DNA from: an uncultured Clostridia bacterium | GTDB lineage: Bacteria; Bacillota; Clostridia; Oscillospirales; CAG-272 | Direction of reading: 5' to 3' | DNA: 64,000 nt | Assembly (NCBI GenBank): GCA_948466345.1 | Contig: CAOKAC010000001.1 | Span: forward strand, 1-64,000 | In this document: piece by piece, positions 27,738 to 36,729 of the stretch | Position numbering within the stretch: position 1 is the first letter of the stretch | Layout: each line of letters opens with the position of its first letter | Program-made: the position numbers and the translations under genes | Notes under the pieces: model-generated | The model's input: the letters and a program-made list of their open reading frames with translations, nothing else | Told to the model about the DNA's origin: nothing | The model's database searches: none

Positions 27738-29900
27738 TCATACCCCCTTTATAGTAAGGCCGATGCGTTTTTTCGCCACATCTACGGATTTGATCTTCAC
27801 TGTAACGATATCGCCTACAGCTAAAGCCTCGGAGGGGTGCTTGATAAATTTATCACAAATCTCCGATATATGAACCAAACCGTCCTGATGGACGCCAATA
27901 TCCACAAAGGCGCCAAAATCGATTACGTTACGCACCGTACCCGTCATCATCATACCAGGCTCTAAATCGGACAATTCGATGACCCGCTCTCGCAGCTGCG
28001 GTTTTGGAAGATCATCACGAATATCCCGCCCCGGCTTTTCCAATTCCGCTACAATATCCAGCAGGGTTGGCTCACCGATACCAAGCTGCGCCGCCACATC
28101 AGCCGCGCCGCAATCTGTTACCCGTCTGCGAAGCTCACGAAGCTTTCCTTCCCGTACATCTGCATCCGTATATCCAAACTGCGCAAGCAACGCTTTGGCC
28201 GGCTTATAGGACTCTGGGTGAACACCGGTGTTATCCAAAATTTCTCCAGCATCCGGAACCCGCAAAAATCCTGCGCACTGCTCATAGGCCTTTGCTCCAA
28301 TCCGCGGCACCTTTGTAAGTTGAGCGCGGGATGTAAACTCACCGTTCTCGTCTCGGTATTTCACAATATTTTTGGCAGCTGTCAAATTTATGCCAGATAT
28401 ATAGGACAACAACGAATAAGACGCTGTATTCACATCTACGCCTACGCTGTTTACACAGTCTTCCACTACACCTTGGAGGGCCTCATCTAATCGAGCTTCC
28501 TTCATATCGTGCTGATACTGTCCAACCCCGATAGATTTCGGATCGATTTTCACTAGCTCGGCTAGAGGGTCCTGGAGGCGGCGGGCTATAGACACAGCAG
28601 AACGCTGAGTCACATCGAAATCGGGAAATTCTTCCGCGCCCTGTTTGGAAGCAGAATACACCGACGCGCCAGCTTCGCTGACAATAATATATTTGGTATC
28701 ACCCCCTAAATCTTGGAGCAGATTCGCTATAAATATTTCACTTTCGGCAGATGCCGTTCCATTGCCAATGGCAATCACGTCTACATGATATTTTTCAATC
28801 AATCCAGAAACGATTCGCCGACTGCCCTGTATATCTTCTCTAGGTTTGGTGGGATAAATCACCGCTGTATCCAGCACCATTCCTGTTTTATCTACCACAG
28901 CCAGTTTGCAGCCTGTCCGATATCCGGGGTCGTATCCCAGTACGGTTTTTCCTTTCAGCGTAGCCTGCATCAACAGATTTTTCAAGTTTTCGGAAAAGAC
29001 TTTGATTGCACCCTCACTTGCCTCGTCAAATAGCCCTGTGCGGATTTCTCGTTCAATTGAAGGCGCAATCAGTCTGTCATAACTGTCGCAGACGGCAGCT
29101 GCCACATAGCGGAAGGCAGGAGACTTTGCATCCGTCACTACCTGATAAAATAACTCGTTAAGTACGATATCCGCATCAATCGCTATAGAAACCTTCAGTA
29201 CATCCTCCCGCTCCCCACGGTTTATTGCCAGTATCCTATGTCCCGGAAGCGCTTTCAATGGTTCGCAGAAATCATAATAAATTTCATAGACACCGTTCTC
29301 ATCCGCTCCGTCCGATGCTTTTTTTGATGTAATCGTACCGTAATCTAAGGTAAGCTGTCGGATTCGCTTGCGGCATTCTGCGTTATCTGATACGATTTCT
29401 GCAATGATGTCCCGCGCTCCCTGAAATGCCGCTTCCCGATCCGACACGCCTAATTCTTCGGAAATAAAATCATCCGCTGCCGTGTCTAAATCCGGATCAT
29501 ATACGGGGCGCTGCTCCAGCAAAAGCTGTGCCAAGGGTTCCAATCCCTTCTCTCTTGCCACCGATGCACGCGTCTTTCTTTTCGGTCGGTAAGGCCGGTA
29601 AATATCGTCCACTTCTGTAATAGTAGTCGCCGCTGTGATAGCCGCATCGATTTCTTCCGTCATGACGCCCAGTCCCTGAATCAGACCGCGTACTTCTTCC
29701 TTTCTCTGTTCCAGGGAACGTAAATAGGTAAGCTTGTCCGTCAATGTACGTAGAACAGTGTCGTCTAATCCACCGGTGACCTCCTTACGGTATCGGGCAA
29801 TAAACGGCACCGTATTCCCTTCATCCAGTAATGCCACTGTATTTTCAATCTGTTTCACCGAAATGCCCATCTCCTGGGCCAGCATTTGAATAATATTCAT
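27738..29900 (-). CDS. tex: Tex-family RNA-binding transcription accessory protein
   Basis: 720 residues, full length for Tex. N-terminal HTH-like helices lead to a YqgF/RNase-H-like domain (KTVLGYDPGYRTGCKLAVVD, about 330-450), helix-hairpin-helix motifs (SYISGINLTAAKNIV, then PRIGAKAYEQCAGFLRV), and a C-terminal S1 domain (about 645-720, GTVRNVIDFGAFVDIGVHQD) that binds RNA. Tex is a conserved cytoplasmic protein tied to transcription and RNA handling. It stands alone on the minus strand, 21 bp past the pseudouridine synthase gene, so the two may share a transcript. It is chromosomal core and marks this section as not part of an element. Confidence 0.95.
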   Translation of the reverse strand: MNIIQMLAQEMGISVKQIENTVALLDEGNTVPFIARYRKEVTGGLDDTVLRTLTDKLTYLRSLEQRKEEVRGLIQGLGVMTEEIDAAITAATTITEVDDIYRPYRPKRKTRASVAREKGLEPLAQLLLEQRPVYDPDLDTAADDFISEELGVSDREAAFQGARDIIAEIVSDNAECRKRIRQLTLDYGTITSKKASDGADENGVYEIYYDFCEPLKALPGHRILAINRGEREDVLKVSIAIDADIVLNELFYQVVTDAKSPAFRYVAAAVCDSYDRLIAPSIEREIRTGLFDEASEGAIKVFSENLKNLLMQATLKGKTVLGYDPGYRTGCKLAVVDKTGMVLDTAVIYPTKPREDIQGSRRIVSGLIEKYHVDVIAIGNGTASAESEIFIANLLQDLGGDTKYIIVSEAGASVYSASKQGAEEFPDFDVTQRSAVSIARRLQDPLAELVKIDPKSIGVGQYQHDMKEARLDEALQGVVEDCVNSVGVDVNTASYSLLSYISGINLTAAKNIVKYRDENGEFTSRAQLTKVPRIGAKAYEQCAGFLRVPDAGEILDNTGVHPESYKPAKALLAQFGYTDADVREGKLRELRRRVTDCGAADVAAQLGIGEPTLLDIVAELEKPGRDIRDDLPKPQLRERVIELSDLEPGMMMTGTVRNVIDFGAFVDIGVHQDGLVHISEICDKFIKHPSEALAVGDIVTVKIKSVDVAKKRIGLTIKGV

Positions 29901-29921
29901 ATATACACCTCAGTTTCATTA

Positions 29922-30623
29922 TTATTTTTGCAAACTTGTCAAAGCACAAATTTCTGCATCCGTCAAAAACCGCCACGCTCCCTCCGGAAGCGCCGGATCC
30001 AGCGCAAGCGGTCCAAACTGCTCCCGCTTTAAAAAAATAATCTCGCTGCCAACTGCCACAAACATGCGCTTAATTTGGTGGTACTTTCCTTCAGTGACAG
30101 TGATCCGTCCCCGTTCGCCGCTATCTGCCTCTACATACGCTGGTTTTGTAAAATAGCCGTCCATATCTATCCCATTTTCCAGCTGACGGACTTGCTCTTC
30201 TCCAATAGGCGGATCACACATATATGCATAGGTTTTCTCTACATGATGCTTTGGAGAAAGCATCATGTGTGCCAGAGGACCGTCGTCGGTAATTAGAAGT
30301 AACCCTACTGTATCTATATCCAGTCGACCGCACGGAAACATACCTTTTTTGGAAAACTCCGGCGGAAGCAGCCGCATGACAGAGCGTGGCGTGTCCTCCG
30401 TAGTAGATATTACACCTGCCGGCTTGTGAAGCATCACATAAGTAAACCGGCTCCATTGAACCGGTTTACCGCAAAATACCACTTTAGCATGGTTTTCATC
30501 AATATGTACGGATGGATCCCGCACAGTAGTTCCATCAACCAGGATTAGACCAGCCCGAGCCGCCCGGGCACATTCCTTGCGGCTGGCAGCGCCTGTATCA
30601 GAAATAAATTTATCTAATCGCAT
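29922..30623 (-). CDS. rsuA: Pseudouridine synthase, RsuA/RluB family
   Basis: 233 residues. An N-terminal S4 RNA-binding domain (MRLDKFISDTGAASRKECAR, about 1-58) is followed by the catalytic domain with the conserved Asp in PCGRLDIDTVGLLLI and the GKYHQIKRMFVAVG segment. The size fits RsuA, which modifies 16S rRNA near position 516; RluB-type proteins are usually longer with a basic tail, absent here. It is transcribed away from bioY and lies just upstream of tex. Confidence 0.93.
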   Translation of the reverse strand: MRLDKFISDTGAASRKECARAARAGLILVDGTTVRDPSVHIDENHAKVVFCGKPVQWSRFTYVMLHKPAGVISTTEDTPRSVMRLLPPEFSKKGMFPCGRLDIDTVGLLLITDDGPLAHMMLSPKHHVEKTYAYMCDPPIGEEQVRQLENGIDMDGYFTKPAYVEADSGERGRITVTEGKYHQIKRMFVAVGSEIIFLKREQFGPLALDPALPEGAWRFLTDAEICALTSLQK

Positions 30624-30705
30624 GTTGTTCTCCCAATGCGCTTTTTTGTTATTTTACCATATTCAAAACCAAATGTAAAGAAATGTATTTGACAGTGCGC
30701 AGACG

Positions 30706-30740
30706 AATTGTCAACTGTTTTAAAAAAATAGTTGACAATT
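30706..30740. promoter_or_regulatory. BirA (biotin repressor) operator
   Basis: AATTGTCAAC (30706-30715), a 15-bp spacer and GTTGACAATT (30731-30740), an inverted repeat with the arm sequence and spacing known for BirA sites in Firmicutes. Its right arm contains the -35 box of bioY, so bound BirA-biotinyl-AMP would block transcription when biotin is plentiful. Confidence 0.88.
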
Positions 30741-30760
30741 AAAATAAAATGCTGTAGAAT
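30732..30760 (+). promoter_or_regulatory. bioY promoter
   Basis: TTGACA (30732-30737), 17 bp, TAGAAT (30755-30760). The -35 box lies within the BirA operator. Confidence 0.85.
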
Positions 30761-30791
30761 AACCAAAGAAAAAAGAAAGGTAGAGAAAAAA

Positions 30792-31325
30792 ATGAGCAAA
30801 AAAATTCTAAATCTCGCATACATAGCAATGGGCGCTGCATTAATCGCAATATGCGCCTGGATAACCATTCCTATTGGGCCAGTTCCCTTCACTATGCAAA
30901 CCTTTGCGGTTATTACTATAGCAGGACTATTGGGATGGAAGAGGGGAGTTGCGTCGGTTTTCGTTTATATCGCGCTAGGTGCGCTAGGCGCCCCCGTTTT
31001 CTCTGGGTTTGGCGGAGGCATCGGCGTTTTGGCGGGTGTCACCGGCGGATACATCGTTGGGTTCATTTTCACCGCATTAATTGTAGGCCTTGTGGCAGAC
31101 CGGTTTAAAGGAATACTGCCGCTGGCACTCAGCATGTTAGGTGGAATTCTTTGCTGCTACGCATTTGGAACGATTTGGTTTATGATAGTATATACCCGTT
31201 CCACCGGTGCGATAGGACTAGTTAGCATTTTGAGCAAATGTGTATTTCCTTATATACTGCCCGACCTAATTAAAATCGCACTAGGAATACTGCTGACAAA
31301 ACGACTGCGAAAATATATTAAATAG
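30792..31325 (+). CDS. bioY: Biotin transporter substrate-binding subunit BioY
   Basis: 177 residues from the ATG at 30792 (AAAGAAAGG upstream). It is an integral membrane protein of about six helices. The Gly-rich FSGFGGGIGVLAGVTGGYIVG region and the N-terminal PIGPVPFTMQTFAV are family landmarks. BioY is the S-component of ECF-type vitamin uptake and binds biotin; no EcfA/EcfT genes are nearby, so it would rely on a shared energising module encoded elsewhere. The BirA operator upstream supports biotin as the substrate. Confidence 0.95.
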   Translation: MSKKILNLAYIAMGAALIAICAWITIPIGPVPFTMQTFAVITIAGLLGWKRGVASVFVYIALGALGAPVFSGFGGGIGVLAGVTGGYIVGFIFTALIVGLVADRFKGILPLALSMLGGILCCYAFGTIWFMIVYTRSTGAIGLVSILSKCVFPYILPDLIKIALGILLTKRLRKYIK

Positions 31326-31355
31326 CACTTGCAATACCCGCATTTTATATGGTAT

Positions 31356-31394
31356 AATAAAGTCACTGTCAAAAATATCGGCAGTGGCTTTATT
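31356..31394 (+). terminator. Terminator-like hairpin after bioY
   Basis: AATAAAGTCACTG with CAGTGGCTTTATT (one wobble) and a T-rich tail. Its left arm overlaps a TATAAT at 31353-31358 that, with TTGCAA at 31329-31334, could be the promoter of the tRNA gene. Confidence 0.6.
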
Positions 31395-31409
31395 ATCTTT
31401 ATAATATAT

Positions 31410-31498
31410 GGAAGCGTATCGAAGTGGTCATAACGGGCCTGACTCGAAATCAGGTAGTCCTCACGGGCTCGTGGGTTCGAATCCCACCGCTTCCGCCA
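31410..31498 (+). tRNA. tRNA-Ser, anticodon CGA
   Basis: 89 nt including an encoded CCA. The acceptor arm GGAAGCG pairs with CGCTTCC, the anticodon loop reads CTCGAAA (anticodon CGA), a long variable arm follows, and the T-arm is GTGGGTTCGAATCCCAC. It decodes UCG. All following genes are of conjugative-element type, so its 3' end is the probable integration site of ICE-2. Confidence 0.96.
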
Positions 31499-31529
31499 TC
31501 AAGAGACAATAAAAAAGATATTGTCCCGG

Positions 31530-31554
31530 AAAACCCCGATTTTATCGGGGTTTT
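31530..31554. terminator. Terminator after tRNA-Ser
   Basis: AAAACCCCGAT, loop TTT, ATCGGGGTTTT: a perfect 11-bp stem with T/A flanks that works in both directions. A smaller stem (GACAATA/TATTGTC) lies just before it at about 31504-31525. Confidence 0.85.
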
Positions 31555-31660
31555 CGCCGTTTTAAAGGCCGGTTTTTCAAAGACAAAATCGTAGATGTAA
31601 AAAGGCAAATTTCCCTTTGCGGGGAGAGTCGTACCTAAACAACAACCAAATACAATCCAC

Positions 31661-31691
31661 AGGCGTATGGAAATAAAAAATCCATACGCCT
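31661..31691 (+). terminator. Hairpin upstream of the first ICE-2 gene
   Basis: AGGCGTATGGA with TCCATACGCCT, a 9-nt loop and a TTTTGCTTTT tail. It lies 37 bp before the ATG at 31729, the first case of a hairpin-then-ribosome-site arrangement that recurs in ICE-2. Confidence 0.8.
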
Positions 31692-31728
31692 TTTTGCTTT
31701 TCAAAAAATCAAACAGGAGGTTACTAAT

Positions 31729-32388
31729 ATGACAATCTATCAGCAGGAACTTATGCGAAAACTGTCCCAGTACGGCTGTAATGGCAGTTACAGCGAAAAC
31801 GAGGAAACACTCAGTTTTTCATATAACGGAATCAAAATCGGCTGGATGAAAAAGAACGGCTCTATCTGCGGGGTGGTAGATGTGAATATGCCGGATGAAG
31901 TGGATAATATGTTTTTCATCATTCAAAAACAGGCAAAAGAAATTTGTGAATATGTTCGCCTCTATAAATCTTCCCCTCCGATGGGTATTCCCGATGCCAA
32001 CGAGTATCGCAAACTTACCGAATATCGGGATACTGTTCTTGCTGGAATGTACAGCGAACAGCACGGATTCATGTTTACCACATGGAGTCAAAGCGCAGAT
32101 AAGAGCTACGTCACAAACGGCGATTATTCCCCTGATTACGCCTATGTAAAAGAAGCCTTTGCTGTCCGTCGTGCCGGACTAATCGACAAAGACTGTGTGA
32201 TTAGTGAAGATGAAGCCGCCGACATTTACCGATGCGTAGATTATGCAAGAGGCAACTGCGAAACGCTGACCCATGAACAAGAACGGCAGCTTGATTTCCT
32301 TGCGAAAAAGCTGCAATATGGATATCCGCAGTTCGAAATCAGTCCCCCAACATTTGAGCAAGATGGTTCACCACAATTGAATCTATAA
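31729..32388 (+). CDS. ICE-2 accessory protein, unknown function
   Basis: 219 residues, soluble, with no recognised domain. It has a GIKIGWMKKNGSICGVVDV segment in the N-terminal third and a helical, acidic C-terminal third. A CAGGAGGTTACTAAT ribosome site sets the start. It ends in EQDGSPQLNL, one of a group of acidic-then-hydrophobic tails in this element. It is the first gene after the tRNA. Hairpins flank it on both sides, so it is probably its own unit of expression. Confidence 0.7.
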   Translation: MTIYQQELMRKLSQYGCNGSYSENEETLSFSYNGIKIGWMKKNGSICGVVDVNMPDEVDNMFFIIQKQAKEICEYVRLYKSSPPMGIPDANEYRKLTEYRDTVLAGMYSEQHGFMFTTWSQSADKSYVTNGDYSPDYAYVKEAFAVRRAGLIDKDCVISEDEAADIYRCVDYARGNCETLTHEQERQLDFLAKKLQYGYPQFEISPPTFEQDGSPQLNL

Positions 32389-32398
32389 TCAATAGCCG

Positions 32399-32429
32399 CC
32401 CCAGCTTTTGCAATCGAAAAAAGCTGGGG
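32399..32429 (+). terminator. Terminator between the first two ICE-2 genes
   Basis: CCCCAGCTTTT with AAAAGCTGGGG, loop of 9 nt, then CTTTTTCTATTTT. It lies 31 bp before the next start codon. Confidence 0.85.
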
Positions 32430-32459
32430 CTTTTTCTATTTTCAAGAAAGGAAATTAAA

Positions 32460-33062
32460 ATGCACTTTACACAAGATATTTACCAGCGTGAGATGGAGAA
32501 ACTCATGCAGAGTGTTCCCAATTTCAGTCCGAGAGGATGCGGCGTGATTGTTGTACAAATACCGGAAATCCCTCCGCCTACTTTTGCCGAGGTAATGCTA
32601 AAAACAGTAGCGGCTGTAAATTGCCCCACCTTTTTCCGCAGATTGAATCAATATTTGAATGAAAGTGAGTTGAGCCCCATGATGTATAAGAACGATAAAC
32701 ACAAAGCGATGTTTGAAGCTGCCGTCAGAAAAGATAACAAAAGGAATTACGCATTCCTGTCCGCCGTTTATCTACTAACGGCAGATCACAAGCTGTGGAT
32801 GACTGCCAAGTATCATATCAGGCAAAGCGAAATTTACTTTGATAGCATAATTCTGAAAAACAGCGCCGAGAACGCCTATACTCTGTTTTGCTGTGCAAAG
32901 GATTTGTATCTCGGCACAAAGCATATGACTGTAAGCGATCTTGCCGACAGTGCGATTGTGCCGCCGAAGGTTTTTGCCCTCGTCTGCAACGCAATGGCAA
33001 TCCGGCGCTTCGGGCTTGGTGCACTGGAAACTATAAAAAATGGAGAAATAGTAAATGGTTAA
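32460..33062 (+). CDS. ICE-2 accessory protein, unknown function
   Basis: 200 residues, with no recognised family. The N-terminal 45 residues have a Pro-rich IPEIPPPTF segment. The rest is helical (YAFLSAVYLLTADHKLWMTA, AKDLYLGTKHMTVSDLADSA) and may form an HTH-like bundle at the C terminus. AAGAAAGGAAATTAAA precedes the ATG. It overlaps the next gene by 8 bp, so they are co-translated. Confidence 0.65.
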   Translation: MHFTQDIYQREMEKLMQSVPNFSPRGCGVIVVQIPEIPPPTFAEVMLKTVAAVNCPTFFRRLNQYLNESELSPMMYKNDKHKAMFEAAVRKDNKRNYAFLSAVYLLTADHKLWMTAKYHIRQSEIYFDSIILKNSAENAYTLFCCAKDLYLGTKHMTVSDLADSAIVPPKVFALVCNAMAIRRFGLGALETIKNGEIVNG

Positions 33063-33756
33063 TGCAATAATTCAATATAAAGGAAAAACTGTGATTACAG
33101 AGTTGCCGAGGGTTTACCTCGATATCTGTCAGGAACTTCTGTCTGTAGGATGTAGCAAACCATTGGAAAGGATTTCATTGATGGATAATGAAGAAGATGA
33201 TATCCGAGTCAAGCTCTACTTCGAAAATGATATCGGCAAACTGCTCCGTGACATTAAGGAAATGATCGAGCAGGTCGGACAAGAAAAAATCTCCTTCTTC
33301 TGTCCTATTGAGGGAAATCTCGATAATCAGGAATACGGCGGTGTGGCGCCTGTCGGAAACTGGTTTCTCAAAAGCTACGCATGGGATATCCGCGAACTGC
33401 TTGAAATGGAGAAAAATTTTCCAGAGGACACTATGGCGCAGTATTATGACGGTGATGAATTCATCAAAGCTAAGCTCGTCTCCGTTATATGGAAGGTGGA
33501 GGAATACAAGAGCAGGCTGTACGGAAGAATCGACTGTCGGTTTAAAGAGGAACTGACAGAGGAAAAAACAGAGAAATTCAAGGAATGGCTGCGTGGCCAA
33601 TGCTCTGACAGCTTCGGGGAGCATTTTGAACAGCAGCCGATTCATACAAAAGAAGGCGATCTGTTTGTTTCCTTCTGGAACAACAGCAATAGTTATTTTC
33701 TCTGCATAGAGGACGAACTTGATGACTGCATTGAAAAGCGCAGGAAATGCAGATAG
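33055..33756 (+). CDS. ICE-2 accessory protein, unknown function
   Basis: 233 residues, acidic, probably cytoplasmic. The first 40 residues (IIQYKGKTVITELPRVYLDI) look like a small beta-sheet domain. The middle has a motif GGVAPVGNWFLKSYAWDIREL; the C terminus has two Cys (FLCIEDELDDCIEKRRKCR). No domain is recognised. Start overlap with the upstream gene and a 12-bp gap to the next gene suggest one transcript. Confidence 0.65.
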   Translation: MVNAIIQYKGKTVITELPRVYLDICQELLSVGCSKPLERISLMDNEEDDIRVKLYFENDIGKLLRDIKEMIEQVGQEKISFFCPIEGNLDNQEYGGVAPVGNWFLKSYAWDIRELLEMEKNFPEDTMAQYYDGDEFIKAKLVSVIWKVEEYKSRLYGRIDCRFKEELTEEKTEKFKEWLRGQCSDSFGEHFEQQPIHTKEGDLFVSFWNNSNSYFLCIEDELDDCIEKRRKCR

Positions 33757-33768
33757 GAGGGATGTAAT

Positions 33769-34413
33769 ATGGCAGGTTTTAAAACAGAATGGAACATCGG
33801 GGATATCTGCGTTATGGTTGCCAGTGGCCCAAAGCGATACACGCAGGAATTCAAGGTGCAGAGTTTTGACGGCAAATATTATACTGTCAGGAGAGGGGAC
33901 GATTTGTACCATGTATCTCCAAGCAGGATGTTTCAAACAAAAGAAGAAGCCCTCGCCTCTTTGGATAGTGAACTTGTCTCCAGTGAGGATTCCTTTCGCC
34001 GGCTGACTGAAGAGAAACTGGCAGAAGAAAAAAAGGCGAAAATGCCTCGCATTAATGGAGAAATGGTGGCACTGACACCAGATGATGAAGGAACCTTTAT
34101 GGGTTATGTTACTGATCGGAAATGGAACGGGTGGGAGTGTCCGCTGTTCCCGAAATCCTCTGCAGATAAAATTATGGAATATATTAACAGCAGTGTCGGC
34201 GATATGAACTATGATATCGAGAATGACAGCTACACCATGAAGTACTTTGAGGGCGAAGAGGTAGAATGTTTCGAGGGTGAGGACTATCTGATAAACGGTA
34301 ATATTGAGCGTCTCTATCCTATCGGCAGTTACTCATGGATATGGGAGCGGGAGCGTGCGCCGGAGGAAAATGAAAATATAGATGAAGATAACTCCCCAAT
34401 AATGGGAATGTAG
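33769..34413 (+). CDS. ICE-2 accessory protein with acidic-hydrophobic tail
   Basis: 214 residues. The N-terminal part (WNIGDICVMVASGPKRYTQE) resembles a small beta-barrel. A Lys/Glu-rich helix near 85-105 links to a second domain (TPDDEGTFMGYVTDRKWNGW) that may also be beta-rich. It ends in NIDEDNSPIMGM. No family is recognised. AGGAGGGATGTAAT sets the start. Confidence 0.65.
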   Translation: MAGFKTEWNIGDICVMVASGPKRYTQEFKVQSFDGKYYTVRRGDDLYHVSPSRMFQTKEEALASLDSELVSSEDSFRRLTEEKLAEEKKAKMPRINGEMVALTPDDEGTFMGYVTDRKWNGWECPLFPKSSADKIMEYINSSVGDMNYDIENDSYTMKYFEGEEVECFEGEDYLINGNIERLYPIGSYSWIWERERAPEENENIDEDNSPIMGM

Positions 34414-34420
34414 GAGGACT

Positions 34421-34564
34421 GTGTTTTTGGAAATATCGTTTAAGATATCGGAGTCGCAGTAGGAACAGCTTCTGATATATGCTTCCGAAATAGAACTCTC
34501 CGCAGAGGAAATCATCATAAGAGCAATTCAAAATTTTATTAAACGAGGTGAGAATATTGTCTGA
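34421..34564 (+). pseudogene. Small ribbon-helix-helix-like ORF broken by an amber codon
   Basis: A frame opening at GTG 34421 or TTG 34427 after TAGGAGGACT reads EISFKISESQ, then TAG at 34460-34462, then EQLLIYASEIELSAEEIII and RAIQNFIKRGENIV before TGA at 34562. The codons on both sides of the stop make a continuous beta-strand plus two helices like the RHH domains in the next gene. It overlaps the start of the next gene by 8 bp. It is a recent nonsense mutation, a sequence error, or less likely a readthrough gene. Confidence 0.55.
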
Positions 34565-35105
34565 AGAAATGAAAGGCATTACAGTAAAAATTGACGCTGA
34601 ACTTCATGCAGAGGTACGGCAATATTTAGAAGAACACAGTATGACAATGGCAGAGTTCGTTGCGCAGGCTTTGTACAACGAGCTTCATCCAAAATATCAA
34701 ACGAAGGAGCAAAACAATATGGAAAACATGAGAACTGTAGCGTTTCAGGTCCCAGAGGATCTGTTTCAGAAAATTAAGGATTATTTGCGGCGCAACAATA
34801 TGTCGCAGAAGCAGTTTATTCTCGGTCTGATTGAAGACGAGCTGGAGCGAGAACAAGCCGAGTGTGAGCGCCTATCGGCGGATTGTGAAGACTTTGCGGC
34901 AGAGGACGAGGAAGTAACCGCTGAGGAAGAAACGACCGCTACAGACGATTTTGAGGCGGGTTGTGAGGACAACAAGGATGAAGAACGAGTTGACGAGAAT
35001 GAAGACACAGAATACTCCGATGACTTCGAAGATGAGGACGAATCCCTTGACGAATCGGATGATGAAGATGAAGACGAGGATGCCGGATTTTGTATGAAGA
35101 TGTGA
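34557..35105 (+). CDS. Tandem ribbon-helix-helix protein with long acidic tail
   Basis: 182 residues from the TTG at 34557, chosen because GAGGTG lies six bases upstream. Two RHH-like units are visible: KGITVKIDAELHAEVRQYL (about 5-45) and RTVAFQVPEDLFQKIKDYL (about 59-100), each a strand followed by two helices, as in Arc/CopG/MetJ repressors. From about 100 it is extremely acidic (repeated EDE, DEDEDED) and ends in AGFCMKM. It could be a DNA-binding protein with a charged interaction tail, or a DNA mimic by its tail. Confidence 0.75.
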   Translation: MSEEMKGITVKIDAELHAEVRQYLEEHSMTMAEFVAQALYNELHPKYQTKEQNNMENMRTVAFQVPEDLFQKIKDYLRRNNMSQKQFILGLIEDELEREQAECERLSADCEDFAAEDEEVTAEEETTATDDFEAGCEDNKDEERVDENEDTEYSDDFEDEDESLDESDDEDEDEDAGFCMKM

Positions 35106-35196
35106 GGTGATACGGGCAACGCAATTAGCGTACCCGTCATTTCTGCTATCGGGCAGAAAATCAAAAAAATTTTTAAAGAAATAGAGATGAACAATC

Positions 35197-36729
35197 ATGC
35201 CAAAACAAATGACTGTTGAAATAATGAATGAACATCCCGGACCAGACGGCATATTTTATGCCAATCTGGATTTACCGGCAATGGATTACGAAATCCACGA
35301 TGTTTCGCAGAGATTGCGAGGCATTTGGCAAAAAAACAGAGTTCGTGAAGCTTCCGTTTTGAACTGCAGTCTTTTCCCGTCGCTTGTGGGCGTGCGGATG
35401 GGTTCTCCGACACTTGACGAGCTGAACTTTTTCGCAAAAAGACTGGATAGCCTAAGTGAGGAAGAACAACTTGTGTTTCGCGCTGCAAGCCAACACTTCC
35501 TTCCTGACAATCCCAAAGGTGAATTTGTTAGCATAAAAGACCTTATCAACTGCACCTACGGACTGGATCAGGTAATGATCGCCTCGAATGTGGCAAACGA
35601 TGAGCAACTTGGTCAGTTCGTTATCGAAAACAATCTTCATGAGGATGTCGCAGACGTCCCCGACAACGCCCGGTATTTGCTGGATAAAAATCTGATCGGA
35701 AAGATACAGAGGGGAAATGACAGTGGCATATTCATAGACGGTTTCTATGTAGCAGTTGGAGATTATGAATTGCCGGAGACTTACAATGGCAGAATACTGC
35801 CGGAAAAGATGGAAACGACAGAGTATATTTTTAGACTGCGTCTCAGCGGGAATGAAACCGACGATCCGCATGATCAGCAGGAATGGATTAACCTACCTTT
35901 AACGGGAGCGCGAATGAAAGCGTTTAAAGAAGCGCATGGCAAGCGAGATATTACTGATTTTTACTGCCACGCGTTTTTATCTGTCATCCCGCAGCTTCAA
36001 TTTCTTACAATTTCACATTTGCAGGATTTCGATATGCTCAATACCCTTGCGCAACGCATAGCGGAGATGGATTCTCTTGATCATATCATATTTAAATCGG
36101 CGCTGTTTGCCGAGCAGACGGATAACGTCTCCGATGCAATGGATATTGCAGCACACCTGCATGAGTATGAAATATCCTACGCCAATTCCGCTGGTTCTTT
36201 TTTCAAAGATTATCTGTCCAATTTTATGATCAATGAGTTTGACTGCGTATGGCTGAATACCCTGTCAGCACAGAATGGGGGGAAGCGGTTGCTCGAACGG
36301 ATTGGCGCAACAGAAACGCCTTACGGAATAATCTCCACAAGAGGCTGTTCGCTGTATGATCCGATCTCATATGACGAGTCAGAACTGACCTTACAGGATA
36401 TGACCGATGAAAAGCTGGATGTGATTGAAGTTCTTGACCGAAAGGCACTGTTTGCAAACGGCAGACTGCTGCCCGAAGAAATCCCAGAAGGACTGTACGC
36501 CTATAATCTCCGGGAAAGCGATAACGGCAACCGCTTTATCTCTATTGAACCGAAGGTCGGTGTCAACCACGGCGGTACCGTACTCATGAAGGAGATACTC
36601 GACTTCGGTGAAAGCGGGTTTATTGAATTCGATGAGGACAACGAGCCAAACTTTCTCGGTTATACCATGACGCCGCAGGAATTTGCAAATGAGGAACAGA
36701 ATCAAGGATTCGGAGGGGTGCGCCTATGA
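35197..36729 (+). CDS. Large ICE-2 protein of the ArdA-neighbourhood family, duplicated architecture
   Basis: 510 residues. It resembles proteins often found near antirestriction genes in clostridial elements (segments LFPSLVGVRMGSPTLDELNF and SIKDLINCTYGLDQVMI, then NDEQLGQFVIENNLHEDVAD). An ArdA-like antirestriction role is possible but I cannot see a decisive motif. The chain looks like two related halves: TLDELNFFAKRLDSLSEEEQ near residue 70 has a partial echo in DMLNTLAQRIAEMDSLDHII near 285. It is acidic and ends in EEQNQGFGGVRL. The preceding ribosome site is weak. Confidence 0.55.
   Translation: MPKQMTVEIMNEHPGPDGIFYANLDLPAMDYEIHDVSQRLRGIWQKNRVREASVLNCSLFPSLVGVRMGSPTLDELNFFAKRLDSLSEEEQLVFRAASQHFLPDNPKGEFVSIKDLINCTYGLDQVMIASNVANDEQLGQFVIENNLHEDVADVPDNARYLLDKNLIGKIQRGNDSGIFIDGFYVAVGDYELPETYNGRILPEKMETTEYIFRLRLSGNETDDPHDQQEWINLPLTGARMKAFKEAHGKRDITDFYCHAFLSVIPQLQFLTISHLQDFDMLNTLAQRIAEMDSLDHIIFKSALFAEQTDNVSDAMDIAAHLHEYEISYANSAGSFFKDYLSNFMINEFDCVWLNTLSAQNGGKRLLERIGATETPYGIISTRGCSLYDPISYDESELTLQDMTDEKLDVIEVLDRKALFANGRLLPEEIPEGLYAYNLRESDNGNRFISIEPKVGVNHGGTVLMKEILDFGESGFIEFDEDNEPNFLGYTMTPQEFANEEQNQGFGGVRL

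Noticed and set aside
31450-31704. Leftward ORF across the tRNA-Ser gene ending in GGIRTHE-like text
   Set aside because: This is the well-known false translation of a serine tRNA gene; the tRNA is clear on the other strand.
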